From the NCBI GenBank assembly GCA_964011275.1, contig CAXGOB010000001.1, forward strand, positions 62,001-126,000: DNA of 64,000 nt, read 5' to 3'. Numbering within the stretch: position 1 is the first letter of the stretch; every line of letters starts with the position of its first letter. The translations under genes were made by a program, and so were the position numbers. Source of the DNA: UBA7328 sp002471345 (GTDB lineage: Bacteria > Bacteroidota > Bacteroidia > Chitinophagales > Saprospiraceae). This document shows positions 9,324-17,453 of this stretch, piece by piece. Below the pieces are notes generated by a model that had not been told where the DNA came from, made no database searches, and saw only the letters and a program-made list of their open reading frames with translations.

Positions 9324-9752
9324 ATGGATAAAAAAATCATTGAATTTGATATCTCAGAAATCAAAGATTTAATATCTGTAGCCTCCTATTTATGTGGTCA
9401 AGATTATTCTAAGATAATTTGTCTTGAAGGTGATCTTGGAGCGGGAAAAACAACATTAGTCAATGCCATTTGCAAGATGTTAAAAAGTGAAGATGAAACT
9501 TCGAGTCCAACTTTTTCTATAGTTAATGAATACACTTACCCTAAAGGAATTATCTATCATTTTGATTTATATAGGCTAAACAATAGTGATGAATTAATGG
9601 ATATTGGAATTGAAGAATATCTTTCTTCTAATGAATACTGCTTAATAGAATGGCCAGAACTAGCAATAGAGACTATTTTAGATCAATATTTATCTGTAAA
9701 AATCGAAGTGAACAGTGATAATTCCAGAAAAATTCTAATTATAAATGCTTAA
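9324..9752 (+). CDS. tsaE: tRNA threonylcarbamoyladenosine biosynthesis ATPase TsaE
   Basis: A 142-residue P-loop protein of the TsaE family, which with TsaB, TsaC and TsaD makes the t6A37 modification of tRNAs that read ANN codons. Walker A is GDLGAGKTTL, followed by SSPTFSIVNEY and HFDLYRL, then the Walker-B-like IEWPE near the end. Length matches TsaE. It is transcribed divergently from gyrB and lies 8 bp upstream of the alanine-dehydrogenase-like gene. Confidence 0.93.
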   Translation: MDKKIIEFDISEIKDLISVASYLCGQDYSKIICLEGDLGAGKTTLVNAICKMLKSEDETSSPTFSIVNEYTYPKGIIYHFDLYRLNNSDELMDIGIEEYLSSNEYCLIEWPELAIETILDQYLSVKIEVNSDNSRKILIINA

Positions 9753-9760
9753 CTATCAGT

Positions 9761-10990
9761 ATGTCTCATCATAAAAAACAAAGTTTTTCCACTTTCTTTT
9801 CTGAAGGCCAATATGCTACTCAATTGGAAAAAGTCGATGTGAAAAAAAGCAACAGCAAATTGACCATAGGCATCCCGAAGGAAATTATTATTGAAGAAAA
9901 AAGAATATCACTGGTACCTCACAGTATTAGAACTCTTGTAGGTTATGGACATATTGTAACTATAGAAAGCGGAGCTGGTGAAGGATCCTTTTATTCTGAT
10001 AGTGATTATGCTTCAGCAGGTGCAGAAATAACAAAAGACACAAAAAAGGTATTTGAATCTCAAATGATACTCAAATCTGCTCCTATTACAAGCAAAGAAG
10101 CAGATCTTTTAAAACCTGGACAAATATTGATCAATCCACTCCAGTTACCCCTTATGAGTAAGGAAATATTACTCAAACTTCAATCAAAACAAGTCACTTC
10201 TATTGCAACTGAGTACATTAGAAATGAAGATGGCGGGTTCCCTATCTTAAGACTAATGAGTGAAATGGCTGGAAGGCTAGCTGTCATCACTGCATCTGAG
10301 CTTCTCAGCAATAATAATGGTGGCAGAGGAATTCTAATCGGCGGAGCTCCAGGAGTACCTCCAGCCAAAATAGTAATACTTGGAGCAGGTGTAGCAGGAG
10401 AAAGTGCCACAAAGGCTGCAATAAATCTTGGCGCATCTGTACGAATATTCGACAATGATATAGACAAAATTGCTCGACTACAAGAAAATTTAGGCCGTCC
10501 GCTTCACACGTCATCAATAAATCCAGAATATTTGGCATATCAACTTACTAGTGCTGATGTTCTAATCGGTGCAATACATTCTAAACTGGGAAGATCACCA
10601 ATCATAGTGACAAATGAAATGGTGGAAAAAATGAAACCGAATTCAGTTGTTATTGATCTTACTATAGATCAAGGAGGATGTATTGAATCATCTCGACTGA
10701 CATCACATGAAAAACCGACATTTACATATGAGGGCGTTACTCATTACTGTATACCCAATGTCGCTTCTAAAGTAGCCCGTACATCTTCTCAAGCTTTGAG
10801 CAATATTCTCGTAGGAATTATTCTAAAAATAGGAGAGGAATCACAAAACATCAAGAGGCTATTATATAGGAAGAAGGGTCTTAGAGGAGCAGTTTATACT
10901 TACAATGGTTATTCGACGAATGCATTTTTGTCTAAACGATTTGAACAAAAATTCACTTCATTAGACTTGATATTGACAAGTGAACAATAG
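9761..10990 (+). CDS. ald: Alanine dehydrogenase-like NAD(P)-dependent enzyme
   Basis: A 409-residue member of the alanine dehydrogenase / transhydrogenase-alpha superfamily. After a 33-residue N-terminal extension it aligns with Bacillus Ald: IGIPKE near 36, Arg48 (KRISLVP), Lys105 (QMILKSAP), the NAD fold VILGAGVAGESATKAA and the loop DLTIDQGG. The catalytic His of LFTYLHLA (His96 in B. subtilis numbering) is replaced by Gln128 in LINPLQLP, and the late signature HYAVANMPGA reads HYCIPNVASK. The usual call is alanine dehydrogenase (L-Ala to pyruvate and ammonia), but with this His missing the substrate and reaction are uncertain. Probably co-transcribed with tsaE. Confidence 0.75.
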   Translation: MSHHKKQSFSTFFSEGQYATQLEKVDVKKSNSKLTIGIPKEIIIEEKRISLVPHSIRTLVGYGHIVTIESGAGEGSFYSDSDYASAGAEITKDTKKVFESQMILKSAPITSKEADLLKPGQILINPLQLPLMSKEILLKLQSKQVTSIATEYIRNEDGGFPILRLMSEMAGRLAVITASELLSNNNGGRGILIGGAPGVPPAKIVILGAGVAGESATKAAINLGASVRIFDNDIDKIARLQENLGRPLHTSSINPEYLAYQLTSADVLIGAIHSKLGRSPIIVTNEMVEKMKPNSVVIDLTIDQGGCIESSRLTSHEKPTFTYEGVTHYCIPNVASKVARTSSQALSNILVGIILKIGEESQNIKRLLYRKKGLRGAVYTYNGYSTNAFLSKRFEQKFTSLDLILTSEQ

Positions 10991-10997
10991 AACTCAT

Positions 10998-11040
10998 AAA
11001 AAATAAAAAAGTCAGACCTCATCTTTCATGAGATCTGACT
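10998..11040 (-). terminator. Intrinsic terminator of the leu-ilv operon
   Basis: In minus-strand RNA a 13-bp stem (11040-11028 with 11022-11010, one U.G wobble) closes a 5-base loop and is followed by a U-rich tract (the complement of the A-run 10998-11010). The A.C mismatch on the other strand and the lack of a T-run after 11040 show it serves minus-strand transcription. It lies about 245 bases past the ilvC stop and 7 bp from the ald stop, separating the convergent units. Confidence 0.85.
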
Positions 11041-11285
11041 AAATCAAATTACCCAAACTTAAACGCTAACAACTCTTAAGTTGTCAACATAAAATTTCTT
11101 TGGCGAAGTAAGTTATTTTCAAGTACATGCAAGTATCACTGTATCTACCTCATAAATACTTTTTGGCAGAAAGGCGACATTACTAGAGATCTTACAAAAA
11201 TAGATGCCTGAACAAATGACTCAAGGATTCTACCTTCATAAAATTCAATCCTCTTTTAAAAAAGTGAATAGTTGTACAAGATGCA

Positions 11286-12332
11286 TTAAGCATTTTCAGG
11301 ACGCAACTTCCTTACTGTCTGCCCAGCCCTCCACATTTCACTTTCTCTCAATTCTTTTAATTCTGCTTCCAGTTTTACTCTATAATCATCTTGACTATTA
11401 GAGTCTATAGAAAGTTGTGCTTCATTTCCTGATGCCACACTATCATACAGATCAGAAAATATTGGTTTTGTGGCATCTCTGAATTTTTTCCACCAGTCCA
11501 GTGCACCTCTCTGAGCTGTAGTGCTACAATTAGCATACATCCAGTCCATTCCATTCTCTGCTACTAATGGATACAGAGATTGAGTAGCCTCTTCTACAGT
11601 TTCATTAAAAGCTTCAGATGGAGTGTGCCCTTTTTCCCTCAGCACTTCATATTGAGCTTGAAAAAGGCCTTGTATTGCACCCATAAGTGTACCTCTTTCA
11701 CCAGTAAGATCAGAGTATACTTCTCTTTTGAAAGTAGTCTCGAATAAATATCCTGAACCTACTCCAATTCCCAATGCAACAACTCTGTCATATGCATTCC
11801 CGGTTGAATCTTGAAAGATAGCGTAGCTTGAATTCAATCCTCTTCCTTCCAAAAACATTCTTCTCAAACTTGTACCCGAGCCTTTTGGAGCAACCAAAAT
11901 CACATCCACTCCTTCAGGTGGAATAATACCCGTTCTTTCTTTGAAAGTAATACCAAATCCATGAGAAAAGTACAGAGCTTTTCCAGGAGTAAGATATTTT
12001 TTAACTGTAGGCCAAACACTAATCTGACCTGCATCAGAAAGTAAATACTGAATAATTGTTCCTTTGTCTAAAGCTTCTTCAATTTCGAAAAGTGTTTCTC
12101 CAGGTATCCAACCATCGGCTACCGCCTTATCCCAAGATTTTGAATTTTTTCTTTGGCCAATAATTACATTGAATCCATTGTCTCTAAGATTTAGTGATTG
12201 TCCAGGACCTTGTACACCATAACCTATAATTGCAATGACTTCATCCTTAAGAGTTTGTCTTGCTTTGTCTAATGGAAATTCCTCTCTTGTGACTACATTT
12301 TCTTCTACGCCACCGAAATTTAATACTGCCAT
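11286..12332 (-). CDS. ilvC: Ketol-acid reductoisomerase (class I)
   Basis: Converts acetolactate and acetohydroxybutyrate to the dihydroxy acids of valine and isoleucine synthesis, using Mg2+ and NAD(P)H. The nucleotide site GYGVQGPGQSLNLRDNG is at about 38-54, with a basic/serine loop GQRKNSKSW that suggests NADPH. The HGFGI and PKGSG elements and the E-rich metal site (DLTGERGTLMGA) follow. At 348 residues it is the short class I form. It is the last gene of the operon, 61 bp after ilvN, and is followed by a 245-base 3' tail to the terminator. Confidence 0.95.
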   Translation of the reverse strand: MAVLNFGGVEENVVTREEFPLDKARQTLKDEVIAIIGYGVQGPGQSLNLRDNGFNVIIGQRKNSKSWDKAVADGWIPGETLFEIEEALDKGTIIQYLLSDAGQISVWPTVKKYLTPGKALYFSHGFGITFKERTGIIPPEGVDVILVAPKGSGTSLRRMFLEGRGLNSSYAIFQDSTGNAYDRVVALGIGVGSGYLFETTFKREVYSDLTGERGTLMGAIQGLFQAQYEVLREKGHTPSEAFNETVEEATQSLYPLVAENGMDWMYANCSTTAQRGALDWWKKFRDATKPIFSDLYDSVASGNEAQLSIDSNSQDDYRVKLEAELKELRESEMWRAGQTVRKLRPENA

Positions 12333-12363
12333 TTTCTATTGTTTTTAAAATGATATGATTTGT

Positions 12364-12386
12364 CTCAACTCTATTTCAAAGTTGAG
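12364..12386 (-). other. Intercistronic stem-loop between ilvN and ilvC
   Basis: Perfect 7-bp inverted repeat (CTCAACT at 12364-12370, AGTTGAG at 12380-12386) around a 9-base loop, in the only gap of more than 50 bp in the operon. No U-run follows, so it is not an obvious terminator; it could act as an mRNA processing or stability element before ilvC. Confidence 0.4.
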
Positions 12387-12393
12387 TTGATTT

Positions 12394-12927
12394 CTAATGT
12401 GAATATTTTTTTTCTAATGATTTCAAGTAAGAATTCAGTTTCTCCATCGGTTTTACAATGGCAATTCTCCCTGACCTTACAAATTCATATATGCCTGATT
12501 CTTGGAGGTCAACTAAAAGAGCTTCTGTCTCGAATTCATGGCCAGTTTTCTCTATTACTGCATATTTAGGCTCAATTGCCAAAATTCTAGCATTGTGCTT
12601 TCGGATCAATCGCTCCACCTTATCACCATGATGCAAAGATTCAATTGGCACTTTATATAAAGCCACTTCTTGGAACACCATCTCTTCGTTTCTATAATAG
12701 AATGCTTTAAGAATTTCTATTTGCTTCTCAATTTGAGCTACGAGTTTCTTAATTCGATATTCTTCTATATCAAGGCAAATGGTAAATCTATGAATCCCTT
12801 CCATAGAGGATTTAGACACTGTCATAGACTCGATATTGATATGACGTCTAGTGATTATTCCAACAACTCTACTTAGAATTCCAGATTTATTTTCTGAAAA
12901 AACGGTAACTGTAAATTGCTCTGTCAT
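12394..12927 (-). CDS. ilvN: Acetolactate synthase regulatory (small) subunit
   Basis: A 177-residue protein with the N-terminal ACT domain of acetohydroxyacid synthase small subunits (TVFSENKSGILSRVVGIIT, INIESM) and a second alpha/beta half (about 80-165). It binds the catalytic subunit IlvB and confers valine feedback inhibition in known systems. The ilvB stop is 9 bp upstream. Length is close to the 160-180 usual for the single-ACT bacterial form. Confidence 0.93.
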   Translation of the reverse strand: MTEQFTVTVFSENKSGILSRVVGIITRRHINIESMTVSKSSMEGIHRFTICLDIEEYRIKKLVAQIEKQIEILKAFYYRNEEMVFQEVALYKVPIESLHHGDKVERLIRKHNARILAIEPKYAVIEKTGHEFETEALLVDLQESGIYEFVRSGRIAIVKPMEKLNSYLKSLEKKYSH

Positions 12928-12936
12928 GTCTTATTA

Positions 12937-14679
12937 CTATTCTAGTACAATTTCATCCACAGCCTTCCCGGCTGCAATCATTGGGAATATATTTTCTTCT
13001 TTGATTACTCTTACATGCAGTAAGAATGCTCCGTCAGTTTGTAACATCTCTTTTACACCATCTTCCAAATCTTTAGGATCAGATATTTCTCTTCCTGGCA
13101 CTCCGAATCCTTCGGCTATTTTTAGGAAATCTGGATTCTGAAGTTCTACTGAGCTGTATCTTCTTTCAAAAAACAACTCTTGCCACTGTCTCACCATGCC
13201 AAGATGTTCATTATCCAACAAAAGGATTTTTACTCCAACATTCCATTGATGACAGACTCCCATTTCTTGAAGTGTCATCTGAAACCCTCCATCACCTACT
13301 ATACATATAACATCTCTTTCAGGAAAAGCAAACTTTGCCCCTATAGCAGCTGGCAAACCAAAACCCATTGTACCTGCTCCTCCTGAGGATATCCACTGAT
13401 CTTCCCCTAAATAATCATAGTATCGAGCAGCAGCCATTTGGTGTTGACCCACATCTGTTGACACTATCGCTTTTCCATCAGTCTGATCCGAAACTTCTTT
13501 AATCACCCGACCCATTGTCAGACCTCCAACCATATTCTTTTTCAGGTCTCTTTTAATTACTTTATTTTCCTCTTCTCTTTTACATTTTTCAAACTCAGCC
13601 AACCATTTAGGGTAAGTTTTCTTTTTGACTACAGGAAGTAATGCTTCTATTGCGTCTTTTGCATCAGCATGTATGGCTAAATCAATAGGCACATTCTTAT
13701 TGAATTCAGATTCATCTATTTCTATGTGTATTATCTGTGCTTGTTTAGCATAAGCGTCTAATCTACCAGTCACCCTATCATCAAATCGCATTCCAATAGC
13801 TATAAGAACATCACACTCATTCGTCTTAATATTAGGCGCATAGTTGCCGTGCATTCCTAACATTCCTGCATATTGAGGATGATCTGTACTTAATGTGGAT
13901 AATCCATGAATAGTACATCCTACAGGAATGCCTGTCTTTTCTATAAACTCTGTAAATTTCTCTTTGGCTCCTGCAATGTGAATACCATGTCCGGCCAGTA
14001 TAAATGGCTTTTTCGCTTTATTTATAAGTTCAGAAGCATCCTCGATAACAGAATGATCGATTTTGGGTCGTGGGTGATAGCTCCTTATATAAGGGTCATT
14101 TTTGTAACTAAAAGCGAATTCATCTATTTGAGCATTTTTTGTAATATCAATCAGTACAGGCCCAGGTCTTCCTGTATTTGCAATTCGAAAAGCTTTAGCC
14201 ATAACATCTGGTATTTCATCAGCTTTTGTAACCTGGTAATTCCATTTTGTGATAGAGGTAGAACACCCAATCACATCTACTTCTTGAAAAGCATCTGATC
14301 CTAACAAATGGCTAAATACTTGACCTGTAATACACACTAATGGAGTGCTATCCATCATGGCATCAGCCAACCCTGTAAATAAATTTGTCGCTCCTGGCCC
14401 AGATGTAGCTACAACTACTCCAGTTTTTCTTGTTGCTCTGGCAAAACCTTGAGCTGCATGAATTGCACCCTGTTCATGTCTTGTAAGAATATGTTGAATT
14501 TCCTTTTGATAACCATAAAGAGCATCATAAAAAGGCATAATTGCACCCCCTGGATAACCAAAAATGATTTTCACATCTTCCGCAACAAGACATTTAAGAA
14601 TTGCTTCTGCACCACTCACTCTCAATTCATTTTTAATGGAATTCTTTGGTGAAGCTTCTTTTGATTTTGCTACCGCCAT
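12937..14679 (-). CDS. ilvB: Acetolactate synthase catalytic (large) subunit
   Basis: A 580-residue thiamine-diphosphate enzyme that condenses two pyruvates, or pyruvate with 2-oxobutyrate. The N-terminal ThDP domain has YPGGAIMPFYD and the catalytic Glu in RHEQGAIHAAQGFAR; the middle FAD-binding domain contains GMRFDDRVTGR; the C-terminal domain has VGDGGFQM with the metal-binding DN of LLLDNEHLGM. It lies 2 bp after ilvD and 9 bp before ilvN, so the subunits are made together. Here its oxobutyrate is expected to come from citramalate rather than threonine. Confidence 0.96.
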   Translation of the reverse strand: MAVAKSKEASPKNSIKNELRVSGAEAILKCLVAEDVKIIFGYPGGAIMPFYDALYGYQKEIQHILTRHEQGAIHAAQGFARATRKTGVVVATSGPGATNLFTGLADAMMDSTPLVCITGQVFSHLLGSDAFQEVDVIGCSTSITKWNYQVTKADEIPDVMAKAFRIANTGRPGPVLIDITKNAQIDEFAFSYKNDPYIRSYHPRPKIDHSVIEDASELINKAKKPFILAGHGIHIAGAKEKFTEFIEKTGIPVGCTIHGLSTLSTDHPQYAGMLGMHGNYAPNIKTNECDVLIAIGMRFDDRVTGRLDAYAKQAQIIHIEIDESEFNKNVPIDLAIHADAKDAIEALLPVVKKKTYPKWLAEFEKCKREEENKVIKRDLKKNMVGGLTMGRVIKEVSDQTDGKAIVSTDVGQHQMAAARYYDYLGEDQWISSGGAGTMGFGLPAAIGAKFAFPERDVICIVGDGGFQMTLQEMGVCHQWNVGVKILLLDNEHLGMVRQWQELFFERRYSSVELQNPDFLKIAEGFGVPGREISDPKDLEDGVKEMLQTDGAFLLHVRVIKEENIFPMIAAGKAVDEIVLE

Positions 14680-14681
14680 AA

Positions 14682-16361
14682 TTATTCAAATTCATCAGTA
14701 ACACAGCCCTCTGAAGCAGATGAGACTGTATATCTGTATTTTTTTAAAACGCCACTGGCAGGTCTTTCAGGACGTTGCCAAGCTTTTCTTCTTTTTTCTA
14801 ACTCTGAATCACTTAGATCAACAAAAAGTTTGTTTTCGATTGCATCTATAGTGACTATATCTCCATTTTGTAATAAGCCTATATTGCCACCGTCGTACGC
14901 TTCTGGTGTTATATGTCCTACTACAAATCCATGTGTTCCACCAGAAAATCTTCCATCAGTAATCAATGCAACATCGTCTCCCAATTTCGCCCCCATAATT
15001 AATGATGTAGGTTTAAGCATTTCAGGCATTCCTGGCCCACCTTTAGGACCACAATATCTAATTACAATGACCTGACCTGCTTTGATCTCACTATTCTGAA
15101 TTGCCGTATTACATTCTTGTTCAGATTCGAAGACTATAGCCTCTCCTGTAAACTTTTCTCCTTCTTTGCCTGTAATTTTGGCTACTGCACCTCCCTGTGC
15201 CAAATTGCCATATAATATCTGAAGATGTCCTGTAGGTTTCACAGGATTACTCATTGGCCTGATCACTTTTTGATCTGATTTCAATGGTTTTATTTCAGAA
15301 AGATTCTCCCTTATTGTTTTACAGGTCACGGTGAGACAATCTGTATGCAACATACCATTATCAGCCATCATCTTCATCACTCCTGGAATACCTCCTACAT
15401 TATGTAAATCTTCCATCACATATTGGCCACTCGGTTTCAAGTCAGCCAAAAAGGGAGTTCTATCTCCCAATTTTTGAATATCATCTATAGTCAGTGATAT
15501 GTCAACAGACTTTGCCATAGCAATAAGATGCATAACTGCATTGGTCGAACCACCTAGAACAGTAATCAATCGAATCGCATTTTCAAAAGACTTACGAGTC
15601 ATGATGTCTCGAGGTTTGATGTCTTTTTCAAGTAGGTTTTTTATTGCTGCACCTACATTTACACATTCAATAGATTTTTCCGAGCTATTCGCAGGATTTG
15701 ATGAATTATATGGCAATGCCATACCCAAAGCTTCTATTGCTGAAGCCATTGTATTAGCAGTGTACATTCCTCCACATGCTCCCGATCCAGGACATGCCTT
15801 TTTAACAATATTTCTATATTCTTCTTCTCCAATATCCCCTGCAGCTTTTTGGCCCAAAGCTTCAAAAGCACTTACTATATCCAATTTTTTTCCATTATGA
15901 AACCCTGGACTGATAGTGCCTCCATAAACTACAATTCCTGGCCTATTTAATCTTCCTAAAGCCATTATCGCACCTGGCATATTCTTATCACATCCTACGA
16001 CTGTCACCACTCCATCGTACCATTGTGCTGACACAACAGTCTCTATACTATCAGCTATAATGTCTCTTGATACCAAAGAGTAGTTCATACCTGAAGTACC
16101 CATAGAAATTCCATCACTTACTCCAATAGTATGAAATGTCAGGCCGACTAAATCTTGACCAATTACACTGCTTTTGATAGAGTCAGCTAATCCATTAAGA
16201 TGCATATTACATGGATTTCCATCCCATCCTGTACTTGCTATACCCACTAGAGGTTTACTCATATCCTCCTCTGTCATGCCAATGCCATATAGCATGGCTT
16301 GTGATCCTGGTTGAGAATCATCTTGGGTAACTCTTTTACTGTATTTGTTTAGCTCTGACAA
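14682..16361 (-). CDS. ilvD: Dihydroxy-acid dehydratase
   Basis: A 559-residue Fe-S dehydratase acting on the dihydroxy acids from IlvC to give the 2-oxo acids of valine and isoleucine. Cluster cysteines appear in GCDKNMPGA and CPGSGACGGMYTANTM; FSGGTHGFVVGH is the C-terminal signature. The start is a TTG at 16361: an in-frame TAG lies only two codons upstream, there is no ATG, and the next Met would remove the conserved NKYSKRVTQ N-terminus. Gaps of 10 bp to leuB and 2 bp to ilvB place it inside the operon. Confidence 0.95.
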   Translation of the reverse strand: MSELNKYSKRVTQDDSQPGSQAMLYGIGMTEEDMSKPLVGIASTGWDGNPCNMHLNGLADSIKSSVIGQDLVGLTFHTIGVSDGISMGTSGMNYSLVSRDIIADSIETVVSAQWYDGVVTVVGCDKNMPGAIMALGRLNRPGIVVYGGTISPGFHNGKKLDIVSAFEALGQKAAGDIGEEEYRNIVKKACPGSGACGGMYTANTMASAIEALGMALPYNSSNPANSSEKSIECVNVGAAIKNLLEKDIKPRDIMTRKSFENAIRLITVLGGSTNAVMHLIAMAKSVDISLTIDDIQKLGDRTPFLADLKPSGQYVMEDLHNVGGIPGVMKMMADNGMLHTDCLTVTCKTIRENLSEIKPLKSDQKVIRPMSNPVKPTGHLQILYGNLAQGGAVAKITGKEGEKFTGEAIVFESEQECNTAIQNSEIKAGQVIVIRYCGPKGGPGMPEMLKPTSLIMGAKLGDDVALITDGRFSGGTHGFVVGHITPEAYDGGNIGLLQNGDIVTIDAIENKLFVDLSDSELEKRRKAWQRPERPASGVLKKYRYTVSSASEGCVTDEFE

Positions 16362-16371
16362 ATTCTACTTT

Positions 16372-17433
16372 TTAAGCTTTCAATATTGCATTTTTTATAT
16401 AATCTCCTACCTCCGAACATTTCTTAGACACCTCTTTATCTAAATCTTCAGTTACAAAATTATCCGCCATGCTTTTATCAACAGCTGCTCTCACAGTTGA
16501 TGCTTCATCAGTTAAATCTAAATGATCTAGCATCATTGCTGCCGAAAGTATTGTAGCTATCGGGTTAGCAATATCCTTTCCTGCGCCTTGTGGATATGAC
16601 CCATGTACAGGCTCGAATACTGATGTGCTCAAACCAATAGAAGCTGATGGCAATAGCCCAAGCGAACCTGTAATCACACTTGCCTCATCACTGATGATAT
16701 CTCCAAAAAGATTTGCCGTCACCATCACATCAAACTTCTTAGGCCACTGTACAATCTGCATCGCTGCATTATCTACAAAAAGATAGTCTACTGCAATGTC
16801 AGAATAGTTACCTTCCATGTCCTGTGTTGTCTCTCTCCATAATCTTGATGAAGCCAATACATTTGCTTTGTCTATAAGAGTCAATCTTTTATCTCGTCTT
16901 CCTGCATACTCGAATGCCAACTTCACTATTCGTTGTATTTCTGGCCTTGTATATGTCATAGTATCAAAAGCCATGTTTAGATCTTCTGATCTACCCCTTG
17001 TGCCAAAATAAATCCCTCCTGTAAGCTCTCTAATCACTATGAAATCAGCACCTTCAATCAACTCTGCCCGTAAAGGAGACTTATGAATCAATTGCGGAAA
17101 AGCTGTCACTGGTCTTATATTGGCATAGAGACCTAACATTTGTCGCATTCTTAGTAGACCTTGCTCTGGTCTTACTTTAGCTTTAGGGTCGTTGTCATAT
17201 TTTGGGTCCCCAATCGCTCCAAATAGCACTGCATCAGAATTTTCACAATTCTTAAATGTGTCTTTCGGAAATGGATCCCCTGTCTGGTCAATGGCCACAG
17301 CCCCGACTGGACTATGATTGAATTCAAACTGATGTCCACTCAAACTTCCAACTGCTTCTAACACTTTGATAGCCTGTGCTGTAACTTCCGGTCCAATACC
17401 GTCTCCTGCTAATGTTGCTATTGTATAATTCAT
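16372..17433 (-). CDS. leuB: 3-isopropylmalate dehydrogenase
   Basis: A 353-residue NAD-dependent beta-hydroxyacid oxidative decarboxylase. Visible are GDGIGPEV near the N-terminus, the substrate arginines around LLRMRQMLGLYANIRP, the YFGTRGR loop, the catalytic Lys in DKANVL, and the metal-site aspartates in NLFGDIISDEAS. In leucine synthesis it forms 2-oxoisocaproate; in a citramalate pathway the same enzyme oxidises 3-methylmalate to 2-oxobutyrate. Its position directly after cimA fits this double use. The gap to cimA is 20 bp. Confidence 0.95.
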   Translation of the reverse strand: MNYTIATLAGDGIGPEVTAQAIKVLEAVGSLSGHQFEFNHSPVGAVAIDQTGDPFPKDTFKNCENSDAVLFGAIGDPKYDNDPKAKVRPEQGLLRMRQMLGLYANIRPVTAFPQLIHKSPLRAELIEGADFIVIRELTGGIYFGTRGRSEDLNMAFDTMTYTRPEIQRIVKLAFEYAGRRDKRLTLIDKANVLASSRLWRETTQDMEGNYSDIAVDYLFVDNAAMQIVQWPKKFDVMVTANLFGDIISDEASVITGSLGLLPSASIGLSTSVFEPVHGSYPQGAGKDIANPIATILSAAMMLDHLDLTDEASTVRAAVDKSMADNFVTEDLDKEVSKKCSEVGDYIKNAILKA

Positions 17434-17453
17434 CTACTTTCTCAAACTCTTTT

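Noticed and set aside
10180..10467. Antisense ORFs inside the alanine-dehydrogenase-like gene and in many other genes
   Set aside because: They are shadows of the real coding frames, with no family resemblance.
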